Assembly: GCA_026391735.1 (NCBI GenBank)
Contig: JAPLDL010000015.1
Coordinates: forward strand, 124,001 to 188,000
Direction of reading: 5' to 3'
DNA length: 64,000 bases
Source of the DNA: Bacteroidota bacterium
GTDB taxonomy: Bacteria > Bacteroidota > Bacteroidia > Bacteroidales > FEN-979
The position numbers and the translations under genes are program-made. Below the pieces are notes generated by a model. It made no database searches and was not told where the DNA came from. It saw nothing but the letters and a program-made list of their open reading frames with translations. This document shows positions 34,150-41,598 of the stretch, one piece after another (position 1 is the first letter of the stretch; every line of letters starts with the position of its first letter).

Positions 34150-35652
34150 ATGAAAAGAATTTTATCGATACTCTTGCTTTCACTCTTTGCCGCTGTCACT
34201 TTGGCAGGAACAGAAGTATATATTCCAACCCTGAAAACACCTGCCGATAATGCAGTCGACCAGATGCCAAACGTGACGATCAGCTGGAACGCAATCGTGG
34301 GTAGTACAGGATTGAAGTATGAAGTGCAGATTGATACCAGTGCAAATTTCAATTCATCAAAACTCACCGATACAACTCTGACATTGTTAACCGGATATAC
34401 GACGCATGAACTCCTGTTTGGCGTCAAATATAAATGGCGTGTTAGGGCTATTGATCTTGGACAGACATCCGGATGGTCAGTGGCTCGTGCATTTACCGTT
34501 TTTACCCAGGTAACGCTTTCATTCCCGAAAACAAATGCCAAAGAGGATACCTTGGGCCCCACTCAGTCACTGACCTGGTCAAACCAGATAGGAGGGAAAA
34601 CAATTACCGGAGTTAAATATTTTGATCTTCAGGTCGATACTTCTCAGAATTTTAACTCAACTCAACTTTTTTCTGCTACGGTCGCTTCTTCTAAATACAA
34701 TTACAAGATAAGCAACCTGAGATTCGGCTGCAAATATTACTGGAGAGTTCGTGCACGTCATAATCTTAGTGCCAGCTCCTGGTCTGTCGTATTTAACTTT
34801 ACTGTTACAACCTACATTGTCCAAACATTACCGACCAGCAATGCAGTGGACCAGTTCCTTAATGCTCTGCTTAAATGGAAACCATTAAAAGGCTTGCTGG
34901 GCTATGAATATCAGCTTGCTACAGATACGGGCTTTACCAATGTCATCGCAGGTTCTGAGGTCGATACAAATTTTGTGAACTCACAATATACTGTTTTCGG
35001 TAAAAAGTATTACTGGAGGGTCAGGGGCCGGCATCTGACAGATACCATGCAGTGGTGCCCTCGCTATGCCTTTACCACTATCGATAAAGTCAAACTTTTA
35101 GGTCCTGGCAACAATTCAACTAATATCGCGATCAAACCTACACTGAAATGGACAAAGCAAACAGGGATCGTGAAATATCAGTTGCAACTTGATATGAATG
35201 AGAATTTCAGCACTGTTCTCGTGGACGTGAAACTCTCTGATACCATTTCACAATATGTAGTTACAAAAAAATTAACCAATAATACCAAGTACTTCTGGAG
35301 AATGAGGGCTTACTCTGATTCCCAGGTCCCCGACACGAGCGGCTGGAGCGAGGTCTGGAACTTCACAACCCTTTTAACAGGAATTGGGGAGAACGGAATG
35401 CTGTCCAGTAACATATATCCAAATCCGGCCTCGGGTAAAGTGAATATCAAAATGGATGTTGAAGAACCCGCAAAACTGCAGGTTACAGTTATTGACTTGC
35501 TTGGAAGCACATTTATCCGAGAGGAGTTTGATCTAACAACTGGCAGTAACATCAGGGAGCTTAACCTTTCAACCCTTAGTAAGGGAATTTATATTGTCCG
35601 CCTATCATATGATGGCAATGTCTCTAACCATAAACTGATCGTTGACCGTTAG
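34150..35652 (+). CDS. T9SS-exported protein with four fibronectin-III-like domains
   Basis: Secreted protein of 500 residues from the ATG at 34150, which gives the signal peptide MKRILSILLLSLFAAVTLAG. Four repeats of about 95 residues follow, each with a YEVQIDTS or YQLQLDMN strand and a YKWRVRAIDLGQTSGWS-like strand, as in fibronectin type III or similar Ig-like modules. A T9SS type A sorting domain ends it (IYPNPASGKVNIKMD, VIDLLGSTF, LSKGIYIVRLSY). It probably forms an extended stalk at the cell surface. A strong terminator follows. Confidence 0.88.
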   Translation: MKRILSILLLSLFAAVTLAGTEVYIPTLKTPADNAVDQMPNVTISWNAIVGSTGLKYEVQIDTSANFNSSKLTDTTLTLLTGYTTHELLFGVKYKWRVRAIDLGQTSGWSVARAFTVFTQVTLSFPKTNAKEDTLGPTQSLTWSNQIGGKTITGVKYFDLQVDTSQNFNSTQLFSATVASSKYNYKISNLRFGCKYYWRVRARHNLSASSWSVVFNFTVTTYIVQTLPTSNAVDQFLNALLKWKPLKGLLGYEYQLATDTGFTNVIAGSEVDTNFVNSQYTVFGKKYYWRVRGRHLTDTMQWCPRYAFTTIDKVKLLGPGNNSTNIAIKPTLKWTKQTGIVKYQLQLDMNENFSTVLVDVKLSDTISQYVVTKKLTNNTKYFWRMRAYSDSQVPDTSGWSEVWNFTTLLTGIGENGMLSSNIYPNPASGKVNIKMDVEEPAKLQVTVIDLLGSTFIREEFDLTTGSNIRELNLSTLSKGIYIVRLSYDGNVSNHKLIVDR

Positions 35653-35672
35653 GCGTTCAGGAAACAGAAAAG

Positions 35673-35705
35673 AGGCTGTCAGGTTTATACTGACAGCCTA
35701 TTTTT
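35673..35705. terminator. Bidirectional terminator between T9SS cargo and pyrE
   Basis: AGGCTGTCAG pairs perfectly with CTGACAGCCT across a 7-nt loop (GTTTATA), followed by ATTTTTATTTT on the plus strand. It serves the cargo operon and lies just past the pyrE stop. Confidence 0.88.
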
Positions 35706-36339
35706 ATTTTTTATCCAGCCCTTTTTTAAATTCCTTAAGGATGACCAGATCAGCTTCATTAATATAATTGATCTCAAGTGCCTGTTTAATAAGGTGGTCA
35801 TAATCGGTCAGGGTTACCAGCGGGCAGTCTTCATTTTGAAAATTGGTTTGGGCAATACTCAGGTTGTAAGTGAATATGGCGAGCATTCCCATGACCTGGC
35901 ATCCTGCATTTTTTAACGCTGAAACAGCCCCCAGGCTGCTTGAGCCGGTCGAGATCAGATCCTCAACAATAACGGCCCTCTGGCCAGCCCTGACCTCCCC
36001 TTCGATCTGGTTAGTAAGACCATGTTCTTTTTTCGATGAACGAACATAGGCAAAAGGAAGGGCAAGTTCCTGTGCTACCAAAGCTCCCTGGGGAATACCG
36101 CCGGTGGCAACACCCACGATCAGATCTGGCTCCCAGCCATTTTGCTCAATAGCAGCGACAAAATTCTGGCGTATAAACGTCCGTATTTCGGGAAATGATA
36201 AAGTCACGCGATTGTCAGTATAGATAGGCGACTTGATCCCTGATGCCCAGGTGAATAATTCCTTGGGACTGAGTTTAACTGCTTTTATCTTCAGCAGCAG
36301 CTCGGCAGCAATTAATGCGATTTCTTCTTTGAATATCAT
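35704..36339 (-). CDS. pyrE: Orotate phosphoribosyltransferase
   Basis: Pyrimidine synthesis enzyme of 211 residues that joins orotate and PRPP to make OMP. The PRPP-binding motif reads AVIVEDLISTGSS; other landmarks are FTWASGIKSPIYTDNR near the N-terminus and GVATGGIPQGALVA. The ATG at 36339 (MIFKEEIALIAAELL) fits the family start; an in-frame ATG 33 bases upstream overlaps the promoter. Divergent from the Nudix gene. Confidence 0.96.
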   Translation of the reverse strand: MIFKEEIALIAAELLLKIKAVKLSPKELFTWASGIKSPIYTDNRVTLSFPEIRTFIRQNFVAAIEQNGWEPDLIVGVATGGIPQGALVAQELALPFAYVRSSKKEHGLTNQIEGEVRAGQRAVIVEDLISTGSSSLGAVSALKNAGCQVMGMLAIFTYNLSIAQTNFQNEDCPLVTLTDYDHLIKQALEINYINEADLVILKEFKKGLDKK

Positions 36340-36361
36340 ATTTACTGTGTTTTTCTCACCC

Positions 36362-36414
36362 CAAATGTACATAAAAATGAAACCTGTTCCAGTCGTCTCT
36401 ATTTAGTACCTTTG
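36362..36414. promoter_or_regulatory. Divergent promoters (pyrE / Nudix)
   Basis: Minus-strand TACATTTG at 36362-36369 (pyrE start 36339) and plus-strand TACCTTTG at 36407-36414 (Nudix start 36435). Both are perfect TAnnTTTG matches. Confidence 0.65.
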
Positions 36415-36434
36415 TACTTCCCAGTGGCCTGCAT

Positions 36435-37109
36435 ATGAAGATTGAAATATATTGCAATGATAGCCTGATTATACTCCTGGATGCAAAACCAGAACTAAAA
36501 CTGCCCAATGAAAGCCAGGTCCAGTATTCCAAAAAAAAAGCTTTACAGGAACTTGTTTCTGAGTTTGAAAAAAGCAGTAAAGGGACCTTGTTAATCTGGT
36601 CTGCTGAAAAATATAAGCAGCTGGTAAAAGCTTTTTTCAATTTTCATGAAATTGTCGAAGCTGCAGGAGGTGTAGTATTCAATGAACATGATGAAATACT
36701 GTTTATACACAGAAACGGCAAATGGGACCTTCCTAAAGGTAAAATTAATGGGAAAGACCGGCGAAAAGCCGTAAAAGGAAAACCCAAGCCTGATGCAGCA
36801 GATCCTGATCTGCAGGTTGCATGCAACGCTGCAATCCGCGAAGTAAAAGAGGAAACAGGTCTTAAAAAGATCAAACTGATCTCTGAGCTTCCATTGACCT
36901 ATCATATTTACTTTGCCGGTAGCCGCAGGATAATTAAACGCACCCGATGGTTCCGGATGGAAGGCAGTACTGATGATATTTTACAGCCCCAGATCACCGA
37001 GGGTATAATCATTGCACGCTGGGTTCCCTCCAATTCACTTGGATGTATTTTTATGCATACCTATGAATCACTAAAACCTTTGATAAAATCAGTACTGGCG
37101 AATACATGA
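36435..37109 (+). CDS. Nudix hydrolase with N-terminal extension and expanded Nudix loop
   Basis: Cytoplasmic hydrolase of 224 residues. The first ~75 residues form a separate small domain of unknown role. The Nudix fold starts at EAAGGVVFNEHDEILFIHR. The catalytic helix reads AAIREVKEETG (R135, E136, E139, E140). The usual spacing GX5EX7RE is broken: PKGK ends at 103 and RE begins at 135, so about 19 residues, very basic at first (INGKDRRKAVKGKPKPD), are inserted. Catalytic glutamates remain, so activity is plausible; the substrate is unknown. It is followed 16 bp later by a conserved gene of unknown function. Confidence 0.85.
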   Translation: MKIEIYCNDSLIILLDAKPELKLPNESQVQYSKKKALQELVSEFEKSSKGTLLIWSAEKYKQLVKAFFNFHEIVEAAGGVVFNEHDEILFIHRNGKWDLPKGKINGKDRRKAVKGKPKPDAADPDLQVACNAAIREVKEETGLKKIKLISELPLTYHIYFAGSRRIIKRTRWFRMEGSTDDILQPQITEGIIIARWVPSNSLGCIFMHTYESLKPLIKSVLANT

Positions 37110-37125
37110 TCAAAGAACCCGAACT

Positions 37126-37827
37126 ATGGACCAGAATCTAATCAGACCCTCTGAGCTCATCAAGGCATTTGTGAGCAAAGCATCACTTAAACAAGAGGTG
37201 TATTTTAAAACATTACAGATTTTCAGGCAATTTAAAACGGAATCTGAAAAGTTTATAAGCCTGAATTCTGCTACAGTCGGCAAATCAAAATTCCCTTTGC
37301 TTTTTGAATATAAGGACAGGGGGGATTTCCAGTTTGAACTCAGGTTTGGATCGGATATCCTCATCTTTATGATGCATACAAATATATTTGAGTTCCCTCG
37401 CGATCATGAAGTGATGAAGACTCAATATATTCGTCAGGATAAACTCAGATCCTACTGCGGAAATATTATGATCTTTAATTTTCTTTCAGATTCATTTAAA
37501 TATACCCGTTCAAACGACCTGGGCTACCTCATAGGCAGGTTGTTTGTGAACCGGGAACAGCATTATTTCCTGGAAGGGAAGAGGGAAGTAGGCATGCTGT
37601 ATAATAATTTCGCCCGTACCAGGCTTAATCTTAAAACCATCCGTTCAATTATCTATTCCAGTATTTTGTACACAATTAATTTTGATCTGCTTACTCCTCC
37701 ATTTGAAAATTTCAAAGAAGTCACGCAACAGGAAATGCAATCTCAGCTTGATTCAATGTCGATACGAACCGGTAAGCGTATCGGTTTCAGGTTTCAGGCG
37801 GATGAGGTAGTGCAAAACGGGAAATAG
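37126..37827 (+). CDS. Conserved protein of unknown function
   Basis: Not assigned to a named family. 233 residues, no signal peptide and no membrane segment, mixed alpha/beta composition with many aromatic residues (RGDFQFELRFGSDILIFMMHTN in part: FELRFGSDILIFM; LGYLIGRLFVNREQHYFLEGKR in part: GRLFVNREQHYF). Codon use looks like that of its neighbours, and the reading frame is clean, so it is a real gene. It starts 16 bp after the Nudix gene and probably shares its transcript. Nothing suggests a specific activity. Confidence 0.75.
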   Translation: MDQNLIRPSELIKAFVSKASLKQEVYFKTLQIFRQFKTESEKFISLNSATVGKSKFPLLFEYKDRGDFQFELRFGSDILIFMMHTNIFEFPRDHEVMKTQYIRQDKLRSYCGNIMIFNFLSDSFKYTRSNDLGYLIGRLFVNREQHYFLEGKREVGMLYNNFARTRLNLKTIRSIIYSSILYTINFDLLTPPFENFKEVTQQEMQSQLDSMSIRTGKRIGFRFQADEVVQNGK

Positions 37828-38002
37828 TTTCCAGGAAAAAGAGAACCCTGTAAGTTTTTAATCTCTCCCGGTAAATACCCCGCTCCTCTGGGGTGGAACC
37901 CGGGTCCCTATCCCCCCAAATCCAGGCCGACATCCTCCTCCGTATCAGCACCCTCTACGACACTGTCATGCAATTTGTATCTTTACGAAAAAGAATCTTC
38001 AC

Positions 38003-39643
38003 ATGGTATCTAAGCATGTAAATAATACCTTGAAGCGAATATCCCGCGAAGTATTCATTTACCTGTTACTACTGGTTTTTTTCGGTTTTAACCTGCAATC
38101 ACAATCCTTATCGATTCTTTGGCAACATTGTTATGGGGGAACAGGGGATGATTTAGGATTCTCGGTTCTTCCATCGCAATCTGGTTTTAATTTTTTTGGT
38201 CAGTCTTCCTCTACTAACGGTGATGTTCAGGGAAATCATGGAGATGCGGATCTCTGGTTGTTATCTGTTGATTCTTCCGGAAGTCTCCTGACTTCGACAT
38301 GTTATGGTGGTACTGATGATGATGGATCTGTCCACATGAAGGCCTGTCTCGATGGGGGATATATTTTATTTGGTTCTCCATTCTCAGTGAATGGGGATGT
38401 TACAAATAATCATGGTGGTTGCGACTACTGGTTGATCAAGCTGGACAGTAACAACAAGTTTCAATGGCAAAAATGTTTCGGGGGAAGTTGCAATGATGAA
38501 ATATCTGAATTAATCGTTACCGCTGATTCCGGATTCCTTTGTATAGGCAGTACATGCTCCCGGGACGGCGATGTATCGGTCAATTACGGATATAATGATG
38601 CCTGGTTAATCAAAGTCGATAAAACCGGCAATCTGGTCTGGGAAAAGTCTTTTGGCGGATCAATCCAGGATCATGGAAGAGGTGTTGTACAAACCCTGGA
38701 TGGAGGGATTATTGTCGGTGGGGGTACAACATCTGAGGATGGTCTTGTGCAATGTCAGCATCGTGGGGAATTTGAAAAATCTGACGCCTGGGTAATCAAA
38801 CTTGACTCTGCAGGGAATATTCAATGGCAGAATTGTTATGGAGGGAGTTTAAGTGATTTCATATACAAAATTCAACCTTTGCCTGACAGTACATATTTAT
38901 TATTAGGAGTTACAAATTCATACGACGGGGACGTAAGCGGTAATCATGGCGATTATGATTACTGGGTCATTAAAATTGATCGTTGGGGCAATATTCTATG
39001 GCAAAAATGTTATGGAGGATCGGGATATGATGCTCCTGTCTTTATGAAAACGCTTTCCGATGGAAATTTCATGATTGGGGGTTTAACCAGATCAAATGAT
39101 GGGGATGTTACAAATAACCACTCATTTTCAGGTTATTCAGATATGTGGCTGATAAAAATATCGCCAGAAGGGGAATTAATCTGGGAGCAATGCTTTGGAG
39201 GTACAATGGATGAAGGCTTAAATGATGCAATCGAGCTTCCCGGAGGTAAATTGTTGCTGATTGGTGAATCATTTACCTGCAATAACACCGGTAATGTCAA
39301 CTGCACTCATCATGGACCAGGTACCTTTGATATGTGGGTGATTATGGTTTATGATTCCACACTGGTTGGAATTAATAAAAAGCCGGCTTCTACCGATATT
39401 CTTCAAGTATATCCAAATCCGGCCACCGATTATGTAAGATTCTCATCCAAAACCACAAACAGCCATACTGATAACCAGATTTATATCCTCAACCAACTGG
39501 GTCAGATTATTAAGGGATTAACTCTGCCCTTAGGGAGTAATCAAGTGTTATGGGATACAAGTAAAATCCCTTCCGGGCTATATTATTATCTCTGCAAAAC
39601 AGGCAAGAGTGTGAAAACCGGCAAGATTGTTCTGTTAAAATGA
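38003..39643 (+). CDS. T9SS-exported seven-repeat beta-propeller-like protein
   Basis: Secreted protein of 546 residues. After a hydrophobic N-terminus come seven repeats of about 55-65 residues, each opening with a variant of WQKCYGG and containing SxDGDVTxNHG and DYWVIKLDSxGN. Seven copies suggest a seven-bladed propeller. The Asp/Gly-rich loops could bind metal. The C-terminus is a T9SS type A sorting domain (LQVYPNPATDYVRFSS, ILNQLGQII, IPSGLYYYLC). A near-consensus promoter element TATCTTTA lies at 37978. The 175 bp upstream include a GC-rich stretch with no convincing gene. Confidence 0.87.
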   Translation: MVSKHVNNTLKRISREVFIYLLLLVFFGFNLQSQSLSILWQHCYGGTGDDLGFSVLPSQSGFNFFGQSSSTNGDVQGNHGDADLWLLSVDSSGSLLTSTCYGGTDDDGSVHMKACLDGGYILFGSPFSVNGDVTNNHGGCDYWLIKLDSNNKFQWQKCFGGSCNDEISELIVTADSGFLCIGSTCSRDGDVSVNYGYNDAWLIKVDKTGNLVWEKSFGGSIQDHGRGVVQTLDGGIIVGGGTTSEDGLVQCQHRGEFEKSDAWVIKLDSAGNIQWQNCYGGSLSDFIYKIQPLPDSTYLLLGVTNSYDGDVSGNHGDYDYWVIKIDRWGNILWQKCYGGSGYDAPVFMKTLSDGNFMIGGLTRSNDGDVTNNHSFSGYSDMWLIKISPEGELIWEQCFGGTMDEGLNDAIELPGGKLLLIGESFTCNNTGNVNCTHHGPGTFDMWVIMVYDSTLVGINKKPASTDILQVYPNPATDYVRFSSKTTNSHTDNQIYILNQLGQIIKGLTLPLGSNQVLWDTSKIPSGLYYYLCKTGKSVKTGKIVLLK

Positions 39644-40209
39644 AAGGATTTTTTTTATCATTATCCTATCCCCTTCCAGGTACGGAACTAAAATCATCTA
39701 GGAACTGATTAGAATATTTAATTTCTGTACATCTTAACAATTCATTTATCAGAATAAATCTTCATTGCCTGCAATGCTTCAATGCAAATCTTATGAAGGC
39801 TAGCTTCATAAATTTTAATTCTCAAGGCCAGGCCCTTCGGGTGCCTTCATTATTTTGAATCATCTGTTTTTTACTTGTAAAAAAATAGCAGGCAGCCTTG
39901 ATAAGCACTCCGCTTTATAATTTATTCCGCTTATGAGTTGCCTAAGATTTTTAGTTATCGCATATCCATTTACAAACCATAAAAGCTGAGGTTAACATAC
40001 AAGCAAAAACAAATCCAAGTAAAAACGCCAAGTCAGGCAAGCATTATCCAGTCAATCGGCAATACCGGCCGGATTTGAAACCAATGAGGCCAGCCTGGCC
40101 ATGGAACAGGCCATCAACTCATTAAGCCCATACGAAAAGCCCAGCGCTGTCTTCCATTCGGCTAATTCAGGAGTTTCTTAAATGTTGTACCTATGTTGTA
40201 CCAAAAATG
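39644..40209. other. Gene-free region before tRNA-Glu
   Basis: No complete gene on either strand. Visible items: an 8-bp inverted repeat TTATGAAG/CTTCATAA (39791-39811); a frame without start codon, roughly 40006-40181, that encodes about 57 residues and ends at TAA, possibly a decayed gene end; and a direct repeat of ATGTTGTACC at 40182 and 40193. The region is more AT-rich on its left side than neighbouring coding sequence. An old insertion next to the tRNA is possible but unproven. Confidence 0.5.
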
Positions 40210-40243
40210 AAAAGGCCGATATTTTGTTAAATATCAGCCTTTT
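40210..40243 (-). terminator. Terminator hairpin of tRNA-Glu
   Basis: AAAAGGC...GCCTTTT with an inner GATATTT/AAATATC stem and a TGTT loop. On the minus strand it follows the tRNA-Glu 3' end by 13 bp and ends in GCCTTTTCATTTTT. It would also stop plus-strand transcripts. Confidence 0.75.
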
Positions 40244-40256
40244 ATGAGTGTATTTG

Positions 40257-40330
40257 TAGCCCGTAGGGGGATCGAACCCCTGATTTCCAGGATGAAAACC
40301 TGGCGTCCTAACCGACTAGACGAACGGGCC
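40257..40330 (-). tRNA. tRNA-Glu (anticodon UUC)
   Basis: Cloverleaf: acceptor GGCCCGU/ACGGGCU (first pair G-U), anticodon arm CCAGG-UUUUCAU-CCUGG with anticodon UUC, and T arm with GGUUCGAUCC. Discriminator A at 40257; CCA is not encoded. Strong promoter at 40349-40379. Confidence 0.96.
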
Positions 40331-40348
40331 AAAGTCTTTTTGGGAGTG

Positions 40349-40379
40349 CAAAATTACAAAATGTATTGAAACCTGCAAA
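40349..40379 (-). promoter_or_regulatory. tRNA-Glu promoter: TTTG-19-TAATTTTG
   Basis: Minus-strand -33 TTTG (40376-40379) and -7 TAATTTTG (40349-40356) separated by 19 bp, a full consensus 19 bp upstream of the mature tRNA. Confidence 0.8.
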
Positions 40380-40484
40380 ACAATTTTCTATGTTATAATT
40401 TCTGAAGGTTGTTTAAACCAGGTTTTTCGTATTACCAAATTCCATTTATCCGATTATAGAATTTGGATCCTGATAAATATTTTA

Positions 40485-40516
40485 TTTGAATTTAATTTAA
40501 TTCCGTATTACATTTG
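40485..40516 (+). promoter_or_regulatory. Promoter of the AT-hook gene: TTTG-20-TACATTTG
   Basis: -33 TTTG at 40485-40488 and -7 TACATTTG at 40509-40516, 20 bp apart. The ATG is at 40547. Confidence 0.8.
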
Positions 40517-40546
40517 TGCGGATTAATATTCATTAATTTACGTATT

Positions 40547-41191
40547 ATGCGCAGCATTAAATTCACTGAAGCCGAGCTGGAGTTCCTTGTGGGGCAGTAT
40601 AAACTCGAGCTTATCGAAGCCGAAAAATACATTGGTGAAATTCAAAATATTCTGAAAAAACTCGGAGTAATTTCCAAGGATATCTCCGTAAAAAACGAGA
40701 ATAAACCGAAAAGGGGAAGGGGACGCCCGGCAAAAGCAACCAAGCACGAAAATAGGGTTTCGGCAGTCAAAGAGACTCCTGAGCCAAAGAAAAAGAAAGC
40801 AGGAAAACCAGGCAGGCCAAAGAAAAGGGGCCCGAAAAAAGAGACAAACCGGGCTGCAAAACCGGCCTTGAAACCGATTGAATCAAAACTTACTGCCGTC
40901 AAAACCGAAAAGCAAAAACCTGCGCCTAAAAAGGCAAAAAAGAAGGCGAAACCGGCTAAGCCATCCGCCGTTAAAACCGTAAAGAAAGTTGTTCCCAAGG
41001 CTGTGCCTGAAAAGAAAGAGGAGCCCAAAAAAGCAGTACCCGTTAAGAAAGCTGCAAAGAAAAAGGTAATTCAGAAGAAAAAGTCCAGTTCAAAACCAAA
41101 GGCTAAATCACCCTCTGCAGCTGAAGAAAAGCCAATTGCTCCGGTAACGCCACCTGATGCCTCAACGGAAACAAAACCCGCTCAAATATAG
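40547..41191 (+). CDS. AT-hook, histone H1-like basic protein
   Basis: Likely nucleoid-associated protein of 214 residues. Residues 1-42 form an amphipathic helix or coiled coil (FTEAELEFLVGQYKLELIEA), possibly for dimerisation. The rest is almost entirely K, P, A with AT-hook cores RGRGRP (56-61) and PGRPKKRGPKK (88-98), then Lys/Ala/Pro-rich repeats like those of histone H1 C-termini. AT-hooks bind the minor groove of AT-rich DNA. The start at 40547 leaves a conserved, folded N-terminus; a longer frame begins upstream at the promoter. It has a full-consensus promoter, which predicts high expression. Confidence 0.85.
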   Translation: MRSIKFTEAELEFLVGQYKLELIEAEKYIGEIQNILKKLGVISKDISVKNENKPKRGRGRPAKATKHENRVSAVKETPEPKKKKAGKPGRPKKRGPKKETNRAAKPALKPIESKLTAVKTEKQKPAPKKAKKKAKPAKPSAVKTVKKVVPKAVPEKKEEPKKAVPVKKAAKKKVIQKKKSSSKPKAKSPSAAEEKPIAPVTPPDASTETKPAQI

Positions 41192-41201
41192 GGTTTGTAA
41201 G

Positions 41202-41215
41202 TCTGACATCTGACC
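41202..41215. repeat. Two-unit heptamer TCTGACA/TCTGACC
   Basis: Two 7-bp steps belonging to the ATCYGAY family (its reverse complement is seen at 59966), in the gap between the AT-hook gene and rpsT. Too short to stand alone; listed because of the dispersed family. Confidence 0.45.
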
Positions 41216-41274
41216 GTTTTCTGTCATTTTCAGGAAATTGCCACATAGCTATTTCCTATTTCAAATAATTGTTG

Positions 41275-41282
41275 TAATTTTG
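41275..41282 (+). promoter_or_regulatory. -7 element of rpsT
   Basis: TAATTTTG, perfect TAnnTTTG, 45 bp before the rpsT start. The resulting leader of about 40 nt could carry S20 autoregulation, but no structure is evident. Confidence 0.6.
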
Positions 41283-41326
41283 CGCCCTGATTTCTAAAAT
41301 AAGACAATAAATTAACAATTGAATCC

Positions 41327-41587
41327 ATGGCCAATCACAGAAGTTCGGAAAAACGCATCAGGAGTACCAAGATAAAAAGAACACAAAACCGTTACCAGGG
41401 TAGGACCGTGCGTAATGCTGTGAAGAAATTGCGTTCAACCGAGGAAAAAGAAACTATTCAGAAGGATCTGCCGCAAGTTATCTCCCAAATTGATAAACTT
41501 GCCAAGAAATCGGTAATCCATAAGAATAAAGCTTCCAATCTCAAGAGCAAGCTGATGAAAAAGGCCAATAAGGCCAAGACTGCTTAA
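41327..41587 (+). CDS. rpsT: 30S ribosomal protein S20
   Basis: Small basic 16S rRNA-binding protein of 86 residues, standard length. It starts MANHRSSEKRIRSTKIKRTQNR, with the conserved KSVIHKNKASNLKSKLMKK in the C-terminal helix. Monocistronic with its own promoter. It ends tail to tail with glsB (11 bp apart); a small AACAGA/TCTGTT hairpin lies at the junction. Confidence 0.97.
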   Translation: MANHRSSEKRIRSTKIKRTQNRYQGRTVRNAVKKLRSTEEKETIQKDLPQVISQIDKLAKKSVIHKNKASNLKSKLMKKANKAKTA

Positions 41588-41598
41588 CAGAATCTCTG

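Noticed and set aside
36339-36435. Riboswitch or attenuator upstream of pyrE
   Set aside because: The leader is only about 20 nt by promoter position and shows no stable hairpin.
37840-37960. GC-rich stretch between the unknown gene and the seven-repeat protein, possible gene fragment
   Set aside because: Short frames only, no start codon, and no recognisable protein; kept as an unexplained gap of under 200 bp.
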